Shown: positions 6,124 through 12,051 of the stretch, piece by piece | Position numbering within the stretch: position 1 is the first letter of the stretch | Layout: every line of letters starts with the position of its first letter | Assembly (NCBI GenBank): GCA_017557265.1 | Contig: JAFZAM010000113.1 | Span: forward strand, 1-12,051 | Direction: 5' to 3' | From: Oscillospiraceae bacterium | GTDB lineage: Bacteria; Bacillota; Clostridia; Oscillospirales; Oscillospiraceae | DNA: 12,051 nt | Notes under the pieces: generated by a model | The model's database searches: none | What the model was told of the DNA's origin: nothing | The model's input: only the letters and a program-made list of their open reading frames with translations | Position numbers and translations under genes: made by a program

Positions 6124-6140
6124 CCGCGGCTCGTCCGCGG
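6124..6140 (-). other. Stem-loop at the 5' end of the rpmB leader
   Basis: CCGCGG (6124-6129) is repeated at 6135-6140 with a 5-nt loop. Since CCGCGG is self-complementary, the two copies can form a 6-bp GC-only hairpin. From the predicted start near 6145 it would be at the very 5' end of rpmB mRNA. It could stabilise the message or bind a regulator; this is inference. Confidence 0.4.
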
Positions 6141-6147
6141 ACAGCTT

Positions 6148-6156
6148 TGATATAAT
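6148..6156 (+). promoter_or_regulatory. Extended -10 promoter of the pseudouridine synthase gene
   Basis: TGATATAAT (TGn plus perfect TATAAT) on the plus strand, with no good -35 at 17 bp. Transcription would begin near 6163, about 53 nt before ATG 6216. It overlaps the rpmB -10 box on the other strand, so the two promoters probably compete or fire from the same open complex. Confidence 0.5.
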
Positions 6157-6180
6157 AGCAGACTTCCGCGCGGAATGCAA
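6152..6180 (-). promoter_or_regulatory. Promoter of rpmB
   Basis: On the minus strand TTGCAT (6175-6180), 17-bp spacer, TATTAT (6152-6157). The -10 matches 5 of 6 and the -35 3 of 6. The predicted start near 6145 gives a leader of about 52 nt. The -10 box coincides, shifted by one base, with a plus-strand TATAAT at 6151-6156. Confidence 0.6.
6164..6175. promoter_or_regulatory. 12-bp perfect palindrome in the rpmB promoter spacer (candidate operator)
   Basis: TTCCGCGCGGAA is a perfect palindrome between the rpmB -35 and -10 boxes, and at about +1 to +12 of the divergent transcript. A dimeric regulator bound here would block both promoters. No regulator can be named from this window. Confidence 0.35.
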
Positions 6181-6215
6181 GCATAAATTTTATTTTTTGC
6201 GGAGAAATCGATTTA

Positions 6216-7187
6216 ATGAAAGAGATCGTCGTCGGAAAGAACGATTCCGGGCAGCGGCTGGACAGATTCCTTGAAAAAGCCGTCCCTCTCCTGCCGAATT
6301 CGCTCATGCAGAAATACATCAGGCTCAAGCGCGTCAAGCTCAACGGCAAAGGCGCGCAGAGAGACGCGCGCCTTAACGAGGGCGACGTGCTCAGCCTCTA
6401 TATAAACGACGAGTTCTTCGACGCCCCGACGAAGGAAAACGCCTACCTGCGCATAGTCTCGCCGCGCCTGCGCGTCGTCTATGAGGACGAAAACGTCCTG
6501 CTCGCTGACAAGGAGGCGGGCGTCCTCTGCCACGGCGACGGCGGCGACGAGGCCGCGACGCTCATAGCGAACATCCAGGCGTATCTCTATCAGAAGGGCG
6601 AATGGAAGCCGAGCGAGGAAAACTCCTTTGCGCCGGCGCTCGTCAACCGCATAGACCGCAATACGAGCGGCATCGTCATCGCCGCGAAGACCGCGGAGGC
6701 GGGCCGCATACTCAGCCAGAAGCTCCGCGACCGCGAGCTCGACAAGCGCTACCTCTGCGTCGTCCACGGGAAGATGACGCCCGCCGAGGGGACGCTGCGC
6801 GGCTTTATCTTCAAGGACGCGAAGGAAAAGCGCGTCTACGTCCGCCGGAACGCCGAAAGGGGCGCGCGCACGGCCGTCACGGACTACCGCACCCTCGCCG
6901 TGAGAGACGGGCTCTCGCTGCTCGAATGCCGCCTGCACACGGGCAGGACGCATCAGATTCGCGCCATGCTCGCCTCGGCGGGCCATCCCCTGCTCGGCGA
7001 CGGCAAGTACGGGAAGCTGCAGTCCTTCGACAACCGCGGGGAGAAGTATCAGGCGCTCTGCTCGTATAAGCTTGCCTTCGACTTTACGACTCCCGCGGGC
7101 GCGCTCGAATACTTAAACGGCCGCGTTTTCACGCTTGAGAGAGTGCCTTTTGCCGACAAATACTTCCCCGGCGTAAAATATAATTGA
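6216..7187 (+). CDS. RluA-family pseudouridine synthase
   Basis: RluA-family enzymes isomerise specific uridines in 23S rRNA or tRNA to pseudouridine. The 323-residue protein has an N-terminal S4 RNA-binding domain (about 12-65, with SGQRLDRFL and IRLKRVKLNG). The catalytic domain (about 85-310) carries NRIDRNTSGIVIAAKT (144-159) with catalytic Asp147, the KRYL segment (177-180) and HTGRTHQIRA (241-250), a family hallmark. The usual HRLDR reads NRIDR here, a form I recall from other Firmicutes RluC/RluD-like proteins. The target uridine cannot be told from sequence, so no symbol is given. Start ATG 6216 has a modest GGAG at 6201. The gene is divergent from rpmB, and its stop codon overlaps the -35 box of the pot promoter; no terminator is seen between them, so some read-through into pot is possible. 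Confidence 0.93.
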   Translation: MKEIVVGKNDSGQRLDRFLEKAVPLLPNSLMQKYIRLKRVKLNGKGAQRDARLNEGDVLSLYINDEFFDAPTKENAYLRIVSPRLRVVYEDENVLLADKEAGVLCHGDGGDEAATLIANIQAYLYQKGEWKPSEENSFAPALVNRIDRNTSGIVIAAKTAEAGRILSQKLRDRELDKRYLCVVHGKMTPAEGTLRGFIFKDAKEKRVYVRRNAERGARTAVTDYRTLAVRDGLSLLECRLHTGRTHQIRAMLASAGHPLLGDGKYGKLQSFDNRGEKYQALCSYKLAFDFTTPAGALEYLNGRVFTLERVPFADKYFPGVKYN

Positions 7188-7212
7188 CAAAGACAGACAA
7201 ACATTATATTAT
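7184..7212 (+). promoter_or_regulatory. Promoter of the potABCD operon
   Basis: TTGACA (7184-7189), 17-bp spacer, TATTAT (7207-7212): perfect -35, -10 matching 5 of 6. The TGA inside the -35 box is the stop codon of the preceding gene. The start near 7219 leaves an AT-rich leader of about 57 nt before potA, in which I see no riboswitch-like fold. GGGGGAGG (7264-7271) is the Shine-Dalgarno. Confidence 0.8.
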
Positions 7213-7275
7213 CAGTTTTACTATATATAAAGAATTTCCCGGCTTTTTATCTTGATCAGGAATGGGGGAGGATAA

Positions 7276-8424
7276 ATGTCCAAGGAGCTCATTCGCCTCG
7301 TTGATTGTTGCATGGCGTATGACGGCGAGCAGGTTCTTGACAACCTGAATCTCTATATCAACGATTCCGAATTCCTCACACTGCTGGGGCCGAGCGGATG
7401 CGGCAAGACGACGACTCTCCGTATAATCGGAGGGTTTCAGAAGCCTACTTCCGGCACGGTCCTGTTCAACGGTGTGAGGATTAATGATGTTCCCCCTCAT
7501 AAACGGCATATAAACACCGTCTTCCAGCGCTACGCCCTCTTCCCCCACCTCGACGTTTACGACAACATCGCCTTCGGCCTGCGCATAGCCAAGCTCTCCG
7601 AGACGGAGATATCCTCCCGCGTCGGCGAGATGCTCAGGACGATAGGCCTCGTCGGCTTCGAGGAGCGCAAGGTCAGCTCTCTCTCCGGCGGACAGATGCA
7701 GCGCGTCGCGATAGCGCGCGCCCTCGTCAACCGCCCGAACGTACTGCTGCTCGACGAGCCGCTCGGCGCTCTCGATCTCCGCCTGCGCAAGGATATGCAG
7801 GTCGAGCTCAAGCGCATCCAGCAGCAGATGGGTATAACCTTCGTCTACGTCACCCACGACCAGGAGGAGGCCCTGACGATGTCCGACACGGTCGTCGTCA
7901 TGGACAAGGGCGTCATTCAGCAGATAGGGACCCCCGAGGATATCTACAACGAGCCGAAAAACGCCTTCGTCGCCGACTTCATAGGCGAGTCGAACATCAT
8001 CGAGGGCGTCATGCTCCAGGACAGGCTCGTCGAGCTCTTCGGGCGCAAGTTCCCCTGCGTCGACTCCGGCTTCGCCCCGCGCGAGCCCGTCGACGTCGTC
8101 ATCAGGCCGGAGGACGTCGATATAGTGCCCGCAGACGCGGGCCACCTCTGCGGCACGGTCACGGGCATCACCTTCAAGGGCGTCCACTACGACATCATAG
8201 TCGATTTCAGCGGCTTTAAGTGGCTCATACAGACCACGGACTTCCACCCCGTCGGGTCCTACATAGGCATACGCCTCGGGCCCGAGGACATCCACGTCAT
8301 GAAAAAGAGCAAATACTCCGGCATGTTCGGCGACTACAGCTCCTATTCGGCAGAGTACGACGAGATCGGCGATTCCGAGCTCGAGACGGCCGAAAGCGAG
8401 GAGGCGCCCGGATATGAAGAATAA
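7276..8424 (+). CDS. potA: Spermidine/putrescine ABC transporter ATP-binding protein PotA
   Basis: PotA is the ATPase that powers polyamine import through PotB/PotC. The 382-residue protein shows Walker A GPSGCGKTT (38-46), the Q-loop FQRYALFPHLDVYDNIAFG (83-101), the signature LSGGQMQRVAIARAL (136-150), Walker B LLLDEP (157-162), a D-loop, and the switch His194 (VTHDQEEAL). A TOBE-type regulatory region occupies about 230-343. The last 37 residues or so (from 346) are an extra Tyr/Ser/Glu-rich acidic tail. Its GAG GAG GCG codons supply the GAGGAGG Shine-Dalgarno (8398-8404) for potB, whose start lies inside potA (11-nt overlap). First gene of the operon, with ATG 7276 after GGGGGAGG. PotA rather than another CUT1-type ATPase is inferred from the PotB/C/D partners. 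Confidence 0.93.
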   Translation: MSKELIRLVDCCMAYDGEQVLDNLNLYINDSEFLTLLGPSGCGKTTTLRIIGGFQKPTSGTVLFNGVRINDVPPHKRHINTVFQRYALFPHLDVYDNIAFGLRIAKLSETEISSRVGEMLRTIGLVGFEERKVSSLSGGQMQRVAIARALVNRPNVLLLDEPLGALDLRLRKDMQVELKRIQQQMGITFVYVTHDQEEALTMSDTVVVMDKGVIQQIGTPEDIYNEPKNAFVADFIGESNIIEGVMLQDRLVELFGRKFPCVDSGFAPREPVDVVIRPEDVDIVPADAGHLCGTVTGITFKGVHYDIIVDFSGFKWLIQTTDFHPVGSYIGIRLGPEDIHVMKKSKYSGMFGDYSSYSAEYDEIGDSELETAESEEAPGYEE

Positions 8425-9226
8425 ATTTCTCGCCGGACCGTACCTCGTCTGGATGGCCCTGTTCACGATCATCCCGCTCGTCATCGTGCTCTACTTCGCG
8501 CTGACGGACTCCGTGACGGGCCGCTTCACGCTCTCTAATCTCGCGGCGATGAAGGATTATCTGCCGATATTCCTGCGCTCTATATGGCTCGCCGCCATCT
8601 CCAGCATAATATGCCTCATCCTCGGCTATCCCGTCGCCTGGTGCATCGCGCAGACGGGGCCGAAGGTGCAGCGCTTCCTCTATATGCTCGTCATGCTCCC
8701 GATGTGCATAAGCTTCCTGCTGCGCACGCTCGCGTGGGTCGCCATTCTCGAGGACACGGGCATGATAAACTCCCTGCTCGGGCGCATAGGCATCAGCCCG
8801 CTCCCGCTCATCCGCACCAACGGCGCAGTCATACTCGGCATGGTCTATAACTACCTGCCCTATATGATAATGCCGCTCTACACGGTCATAATAAAGATAG
8901 ACCCGCGCCTCGTAGAGGCCGCGCAGGACCTCGGCTGCGACCACGCGCAGGTCTTCGGCAAGGTCACGCTCCCGCTCTCCGTCCCCGGCATCGTCTCGGG
9001 GATAACGATGGTCTTCGTGCCCGCCGTCTCGACCTTCTATATATCCCAGAAGCTCGGCAGCTCCGGCACGACCCTCATAGGCGACGTCATCGAATCGCAG
9101 TTCAAGACGGCGTACAATCCCAACCTCGGCGCGGCGATGAGCCTCGTGCTGATGATACTCATCTTCATCTGCATAGGCCTCATGAACCGCTTCACCGGCG
9201 ACGACGACGAGGTGATGACGCTATGA
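8414..9226 (+). CDS. potB: Spermidine/putrescine ABC transporter permease PotB
   Basis: PotB is one of the two membrane permeases of the polyamine importer. The 270-residue protein has about six hydrophobic segments, beginning with LVWMALFTIIPLVIVLYFAL (11-30) and ending near 241-258. The cytoplasmic EAA loop that docks on PotA is EAAQDLGCDHAQVFGKVTLP (168-187). It overlaps potA by 11 nt, and its stop overlaps the potC start as ATGA, so translation is coupled. Start ATG 8414 follows GAGGAGG with a 9-nt gap. Length and motif placement are normal. Confidence 0.94.
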   Translation: MKNKFLAGPYLVWMALFTIIPLVIVLYFALTDSVTGRFTLSNLAAMKDYLPIFLRSIWLAAISSIICLILGYPVAWCIAQTGPKVQRFLYMLVMLPMCISFLLRTLAWVAILEDTGMINSLLGRIGISPLPLIRTNGAVILGMVYNYLPYMIMPLYTVIIKIDPRLVEAAQDLGCDHAQVFGKVTLPLSVPGIVSGITMVFVPAVSTFYISQKLGSSGTTLIGDVIESQFKTAYNPNLGAAMSLVLMILIFICIGLMNRFTGDDDEVMTL

Positions 9227-10050
9227 GAAAGGCAGCAAAGATCGTCACCGTCATAATATTCGTCTTCCTGTACGTCCCGATGATGGTGCTCGCGGTCGCG
9301 TCGTTTAACAAGGGCGCCGACATCTCCGTCTTCAAGGGCTTCACGTTCGCGCAGTACAAGGCGCTCTTCGAGGACAACGTCCTGCTCCCGCTGCTGTTAA
9401 ACTCCGTCATCGTCGCTGTCGTCTCCGCGCTGCTCTCGACCGCGCTCGGGACGGCGGCCGCCATGGGCATACACAGGATGGGTAAGCGCGCGCGGCGGCT
9501 CGCCATGGGCGTCACGAACATCCCGCTCACGAACCCCGAGATCGTGACGGGCGTCTCGCTCGCGCTGCTCTTCGCGTTCGTCGGCACGATGCTGAAGATA
9601 AAGAACGTGCTCGGCTTCGTGACGCTGCTCATCGCGCACATAACGTTCAATCTCCCCTACGTCATCCTCTCCGTCATGCCGAAGCTGCGGCAGATGGACC
9701 CGAACCTCACCGAGGCCGCGATGGACCTCGGCTGCACGCTCGTCAAGGCGTTCTTCAAGGTCGTCATCCATGAGATAATGCCCGGCATCATCTCCGGCGC
9801 GCTCAGGGCCTTCACGATGTCGCTCGACGACTTCGTCATCAGCTATTTCGTCTACGGCCCGACCTTCGTCACGCTTCCGGTCGAGATATACAACTACACC
9901 AAAAAGCCCCTGCACCCGAAGATATACGCGCTCTTTACGCTGCTGTTCATAGTCATCCTGCTCGTCATGGTGCTGATGAACGTCCTGCAGGCGCGCGACG
10001 CCAGACAGCGCCGCGAGATCGCTCCGCTCAGAAAGAAGGTACGTCAATGA
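9223..10050 (+). CDS. potC: Spermidine/putrescine ABC transporter permease PotC
   Basis: PotC is the second permease and pairs with PotB to form the membrane channel. The 275-residue protein starts with a membrane segment (about 6-27). It has further segments around 57-82, 107-124, 130-153, 188-212 and 234-254. Its EAA loop is EAAMDLGCTLVKAFFKVVIH (164-183). The following SLDDFVISYFVYGP (200-213) is typical of PotC. The ATGA overlaps at both ends (9223-9226 with potB, 10047-10050 with potD) show a tightly coupled operon. Shine-Dalgarno GAGGTGAT (9209-9216) lies in the end of potB. The C-terminal tail is basic and cytoplasmic. Confidence 0.94.
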   Translation: MRKAAKIVTVIIFVFLYVPMMVLAVASFNKGADISVFKGFTFAQYKALFEDNVLLPLLLNSVIVAVVSALLSTALGTAAAMGIHRMGKRARRLAMGVTNIPLTNPEIVTGVSLALLFAFVGTMLKIKNVLGFVTLLIAHITFNLPYVILSVMPKLRQMDPNLTEAAMDLGCTLVKAFFKVVIHEIMPGIISGALRAFTMSLDDFVISYFVYGPTFVTLPVEIYNYTKKPLHPKIYALFTLLFIVILLVMVLMNVLQARDARQRREIAPLRKKVRQ

Positions 10051-11237
10051 AAAAAGTCCTCTCCGCCCTTCTCCTCGCCGTCCTCATCATCCCCGTCCTT
10101 CTCGCCGCGGCTCCGAAGGCCGCTGCCGAGACGGTCACCATCAACGTCTATAACTGGGGCCAGTACATCTCCGACGGCACGGACGGCGCCATCGACGTCA
10201 ACAAGGCGTTTACCGAGGCGACCGGCATCCACGTCAACTACATGACCTACGACAGCAACGAAACGCTCTATACCAAGCTCAAGACGGGCGGCAGCACCTA
10301 CGACGTCATCATCCCGTCGGACTACATGATAGGCCGCCTCATCTCCGAGGGCCTGCTCGAGAAGCTCGACTACTCGAATATCCCCAACTATCAGTACATC
10401 GAAGAGGCCTACAAGAACACCGCCTATGACCCGACAAACGAATACTCCGTCCCCTATACCTGGGGCACGGTCGGCGTCATCTATAACAAAAAGTACGTCG
10501 ACGAGGCCGACATCGGCAGCTGGGACCTGCTTTGGAACGAGAAGTACAAGGGCAAGATACTCATGTTCAGCAACCCGCGCGACGCCTTCGCCATAGCCGA
10601 GTCGAGGCTGGGCTACAGTCTCAACACGCAGAACGAGGAAGAGATACGCGCCTGCGCCGAGCTGCTCCTCGAGCAGAAGCCCCTCGTTCAGGCCTACGTC
10701 ATGGACCAGATATACAACGCCATGGAGCACGAGGAGGCGTGGGTCGCCCCCTACTACGCCGGCGACTATCTGCAGATGCTCGAGGTCAACGAGGACCTCG
10801 GCTTCTACTTCCCCGAGGAGGGCTTCAACTTCTTCATTGACGCCGCCTGCATCCCGACGAGCTGCACCAACAAGGAGGCCGCCGAGGCTTACATCAACTT
10901 CCTCTGCGATCCCGAGATCATGGCCGAGAACCTCGACTATCTGGGCTACTCTGTCCCCTCCGAGGCCGCTAAGGAATACATGGACGAGGAGGCCATAGCC
11001 AATCCCGTCGCCTACCCCGACGCGGAGACGCTCGCCCGCGGCGAGGCGTTCCTCTCGCTCGACCAGCAGACCAACCAGCTCATGGACAAGCTCTGGCTGA
11101 CGGTCAAGACCTCCGGCGGCGCCAACTACCTGCTCTACGGCGGGATCGCTGTCGTCGTGATAGCGGTCGTGCTCATCGTCATACTCGTCTCTCGCAAGAA
11201 GCGGCTCGCAAGGCGCCGCAGCGGATATACGCGGTAA
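10047..11237 (+). CDS. potD: Spermidine/putrescine-binding protein PotD with C-terminal membrane anchor
   Basis: PotD captures polyamine outside the cell and delivers it to PotB/PotC. The 396-residue protein has an N-terminal signal peptide (1-27, positive MKK, hydrophobic 5-22, then APKAAAE with a likely signal-peptidase I cut after Ala27). There is no Cys near it, so no lipobox. The binding-protein core (about 29-355) includes VYNWGQY (34-40), YDVIIPSDYM (85-94), SNPRDAFAIAESRLGYS (175-191), IDAACIP (264-270) and LGYSVPS (299-305). Compared from memory with E. coli PotD, several ligand positions are kept or swapped conservatively (W37, Y93, N176, D179, F263, D265, Y301). Residues 361-381 form a membrane helix followed by the basic RKKRLARRRSGYTR, with no LPxTG sorting motif. 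It is the last gene of the operon (ATGA overlap with potC), ahead of the terminator at 11251. Confidence 0.93.
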   Translation: MKKVLSALLLAVLIIPVLLAAAPKAAAETVTINVYNWGQYISDGTDGAIDVNKAFTEATGIHVNYMTYDSNETLYTKLKTGGSTYDVIIPSDYMIGRLISEGLLEKLDYSNIPNYQYIEEAYKNTAYDPTNEYSVPYTWGTVGVIYNKKYVDEADIGSWDLLWNEKYKGKILMFSNPRDAFAIAESRLGYSLNTQNEEEIRACAELLLEQKPLVQAYVMDQIYNAMEHEEAWVAPYYAGDYLQMLEVNEDLGFYFPEEGFNFFIDAACIPTSCTNKEAAEAYINFLCDPEIMAENLDYLGYSVPSEAAKEYMDEEAIANPVAYPDAETLARGEAFLSLDQQTNQLMDKLWLTVKTSGGANYLLYGGIAVVVIAVVLIVILVSRKKRLARRRSGYTR

Positions 11238-11250
11238 GAAAAAAAGAACA

Positions 11251-11284
11251 AGCCCCGCAGTCTCAGGACTGCGGGGCTCTTTTT
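11251..11284. terminator. Bidirectional intrinsic terminator between potD and ligA
   Basis: A 12-bp perfect stem AGCCCCGCAGTC / GACTGCGGGGCT (11251-11262, 11267-11278) with loop TCAG is followed by C and five T. On the other strand the stem is followed by a T run from the A-rich stretch 11239-11250. It can serve both potD and the convergent ligA. Confidence 0.9.
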
Positions 11285-11292
11285 GTCTTTTT

Positions 11293-12051
11293 TCACTTGA
11301 TCATTTCGCGAAATTCGTTCTCGTCTATGACGCGGACGCCGAGCTCGCGGGCCTTCGTGAGCTTGCTGCCCGCGTCCTCCCCCGCCACGACGACGGTCGT
11401 CTTCTTCGAGACCGAGGACGAGACCCTGCCGCCGAAGCTCTCGATGAGCTCCTTCGCCTCGTCGCGGCTCCAGCCCTCGAGAGCGCCGGTCAGAACGAAC
11501 GTCATGCCATCGAAGCGGGCGTCGGCCGCCTCGGTGCGGGCCTCCTCCATGGATACGCCCGACTCCGCGAGCCTCTCGAGCAGGCTCTGCGACTGCGGGA
11601 GGGAGAACCACTCGACGATGTACCCCGCCGTAACGGCTCCGACGTCGAAAATGGCGCAGAGCTCCTCCCCGGACGCGGCGCGGAGAGCGTCCATCGTCCC
11701 GAAGCGGCGGGCGAGCACCTTCGCGGCGGCCTCGCCGACCTGCCTTATCCCGAGCGCGGTCAGCAGCTTCGCGAGGCCGGCTCCCTTGCTCTTTTCGATG
11801 GCGGCGAGAAGGTTCTGCGCGCTTTTCGCGCCCATGCGCTCGAGCGTCATGACCTCCTGCGCGTCGAGGCTGTAGAGGTCGGCGGCGGAGCGCACCATGC
11901 CGCTCCCGACGAGCGAGCGGACGACGGACTCGCCGAGGCCGTCTATGTCCATGCCGCCCTTGGAGGCGAAGTGGACGAGATTGTGGATGAGCTGCGCCGG
12001 GCAGTCCACGTTCGTGCAGCGCACGGCGGCGCCGTCCGGGTCGCGCATGAC
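11293..12051 (-). CDS. ligA: NAD-dependent DNA ligase LigA (C-terminal 252 residues, cut by window edge)
   Basis: LigA seals nicks in DNA with NAD+ as cofactor during replication and repair. Only the C-terminal part is in the window; the frame stays open to 12051, so the Met codon at 12046-12048 is internal, not a start. The first residues contain RCTNVDCPAQ, the second half of the four-Cys zinc finger, whose first pair lies outside. A helix-hairpin-helix domain follows (about 30-145 of the visible part) with MDIDGLGE, LERMGAKSAQNLLAAIE and ALGIRQVGEAAAKVLA. A C-terminal BRCT domain (about 178-251) contains FVLTGALEGWSRDEAKELIE and FGGRVSSSVSKKTTVVVAGE. The nucleotidyltransferase and OB domains are beyond the edge. 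Stop TGA is at 11293-11295, 9 nt from the terminator T run. The architecture is normal. Confidence 0.97.
   Translation of the reverse strand, partial: VMRDPDGAAVRCTNVDCPAQLIHNLVHFASKGGMDIDGLGESVVRSLVGSGMVRSAADLYSLDAQEVMTLERMGAKSAQNLLAAIEKSKGAGLAKLLTALGIRQVGEAAAKVLARRFGTMDALRAASGEELCAIFDVGAVTAGYIVEWFSLPQSQSLLERLAESGVSMEEARTEAADARFDGMTFVLTGALEGWSRDEAKELIESFGGRVSSSVSKKTTVVVAGEDAGSKLTKARELGVRVIDENEFREMIK

Noticed and set aside
6645..6665. Loss of the conserved His in the HRLDR motif of the pseudouridine synthase (NRIDR)
   Set aside because: The catalytic Asp147 is intact and the Asn form is, to my knowledge, found in other Firmicutes homologues; not evidence of inactivation.
7213..7275. Possible riboswitch or attenuator in the potA leader
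   Set aside because: About 57 nt, AT-rich, with no stable stem plus T run and no known aptamer features.
7204..8484. A 426-codon open frame on the minus strand antisense to potA
   Set aside because: It covers potA, its leader and promoter, has no family motifs and no promoter of its own; potA motifs on the plus strand are complete.
12046..12048. Met codon as start of the ligA fragment
   Set aside because: The frame remains open to the window edge and the visible protein starts in the middle of the LigA zinc finger, so this Met is internal.
1..12051. Search for CRISPR arrays, insertion sequences, toxin-antitoxin pairs, tRNA genes and other mobile or defence modules
   Set aside because: No repeat-spacer pattern, transposase motif, terminal inverted repeat or tRNA-like cloverleaf was seen; intergenic gaps are all short.

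Overview
The window is about 12 kb of GC-rich, gene-dense bacterial chromosome made of housekeeping genes. The gene content points to a low-G+C-type Gram-positive lineage that is itself GC-rich, most likely a Clostridia (Oscillospirales-like) bacterium. The grounds are HPr kinase/phosphorylase directly upstream of murB, the yceD-rpmF pair, a DUF512 radical SAM gene followed by der and plsY, and the zinc-type (four-Cys) forms of L32 and L28. This is inference from gene content; the species cannot be read from the sequence. I see no prophage, insertion sequence, CRISPR array, tRNA or rRNA, and no gap longer than about 130 bases without a gene.

Layout. (1) 1-1622, minus strand: hprK and then murB (cut by the left edge), joined by a TGATG stop/start overlap and read from a sigma-A-type promoter at 1594-1622. 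(2) 1656-5879, plus strand: a perfect-consensus promoter (TTGACA, 17 bp, TATAAT) drives yceD (DUF177), rpmF (L32), a PDZ/radical SAM/DUF512 protein of unknown function, der (EngA GTPase) and plsY, ending at a bidirectional terminator. (3) 5905-6093, minus strand: rpmB (L28), convergent with plsY. (4) 6216-7187, plus strand: an RluA-family pseudouridine synthase, divergent from rpmB, with the two -10 boxes superimposed. (5) 7184-11284, plus strand: a complete potABCD polyamine ABC importer with its own strong promoter, overlapping genes and a terminator. (6) 11293-12051, minus strand: the 3' part of ligA (NAD-dependent DNA ligase), convergent with potD and cut by the right edge.

How the genes work together. 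Region 2 looks like a large-subunit biogenesis operon: YceD is linked to 23S rRNA accumulation, L32 is a 50S protein and Der is a 50S assembly GTPase. An uncharacterised radical SAM protein sits in the middle, and a phospholipid acyltransferase closes the operon. L28 and a pseudouridine synthase follow, so most of 1.7-7.2 kb concerns the ribosome or RNA. The pot operon would import spermidine/putrescine.

I found no clear new defence or mobile system. The most noteworthy points are the operon context of the DUF512 radical SAM protein; a polyamine-binding protein with no lipobox but a C-terminal membrane anchor; a Der whose first GTPase domain has Tyr in place of the G4 Asn; and a divergent promoter pair sharing one -10 box, with an adjacent 12-bp palindrome.
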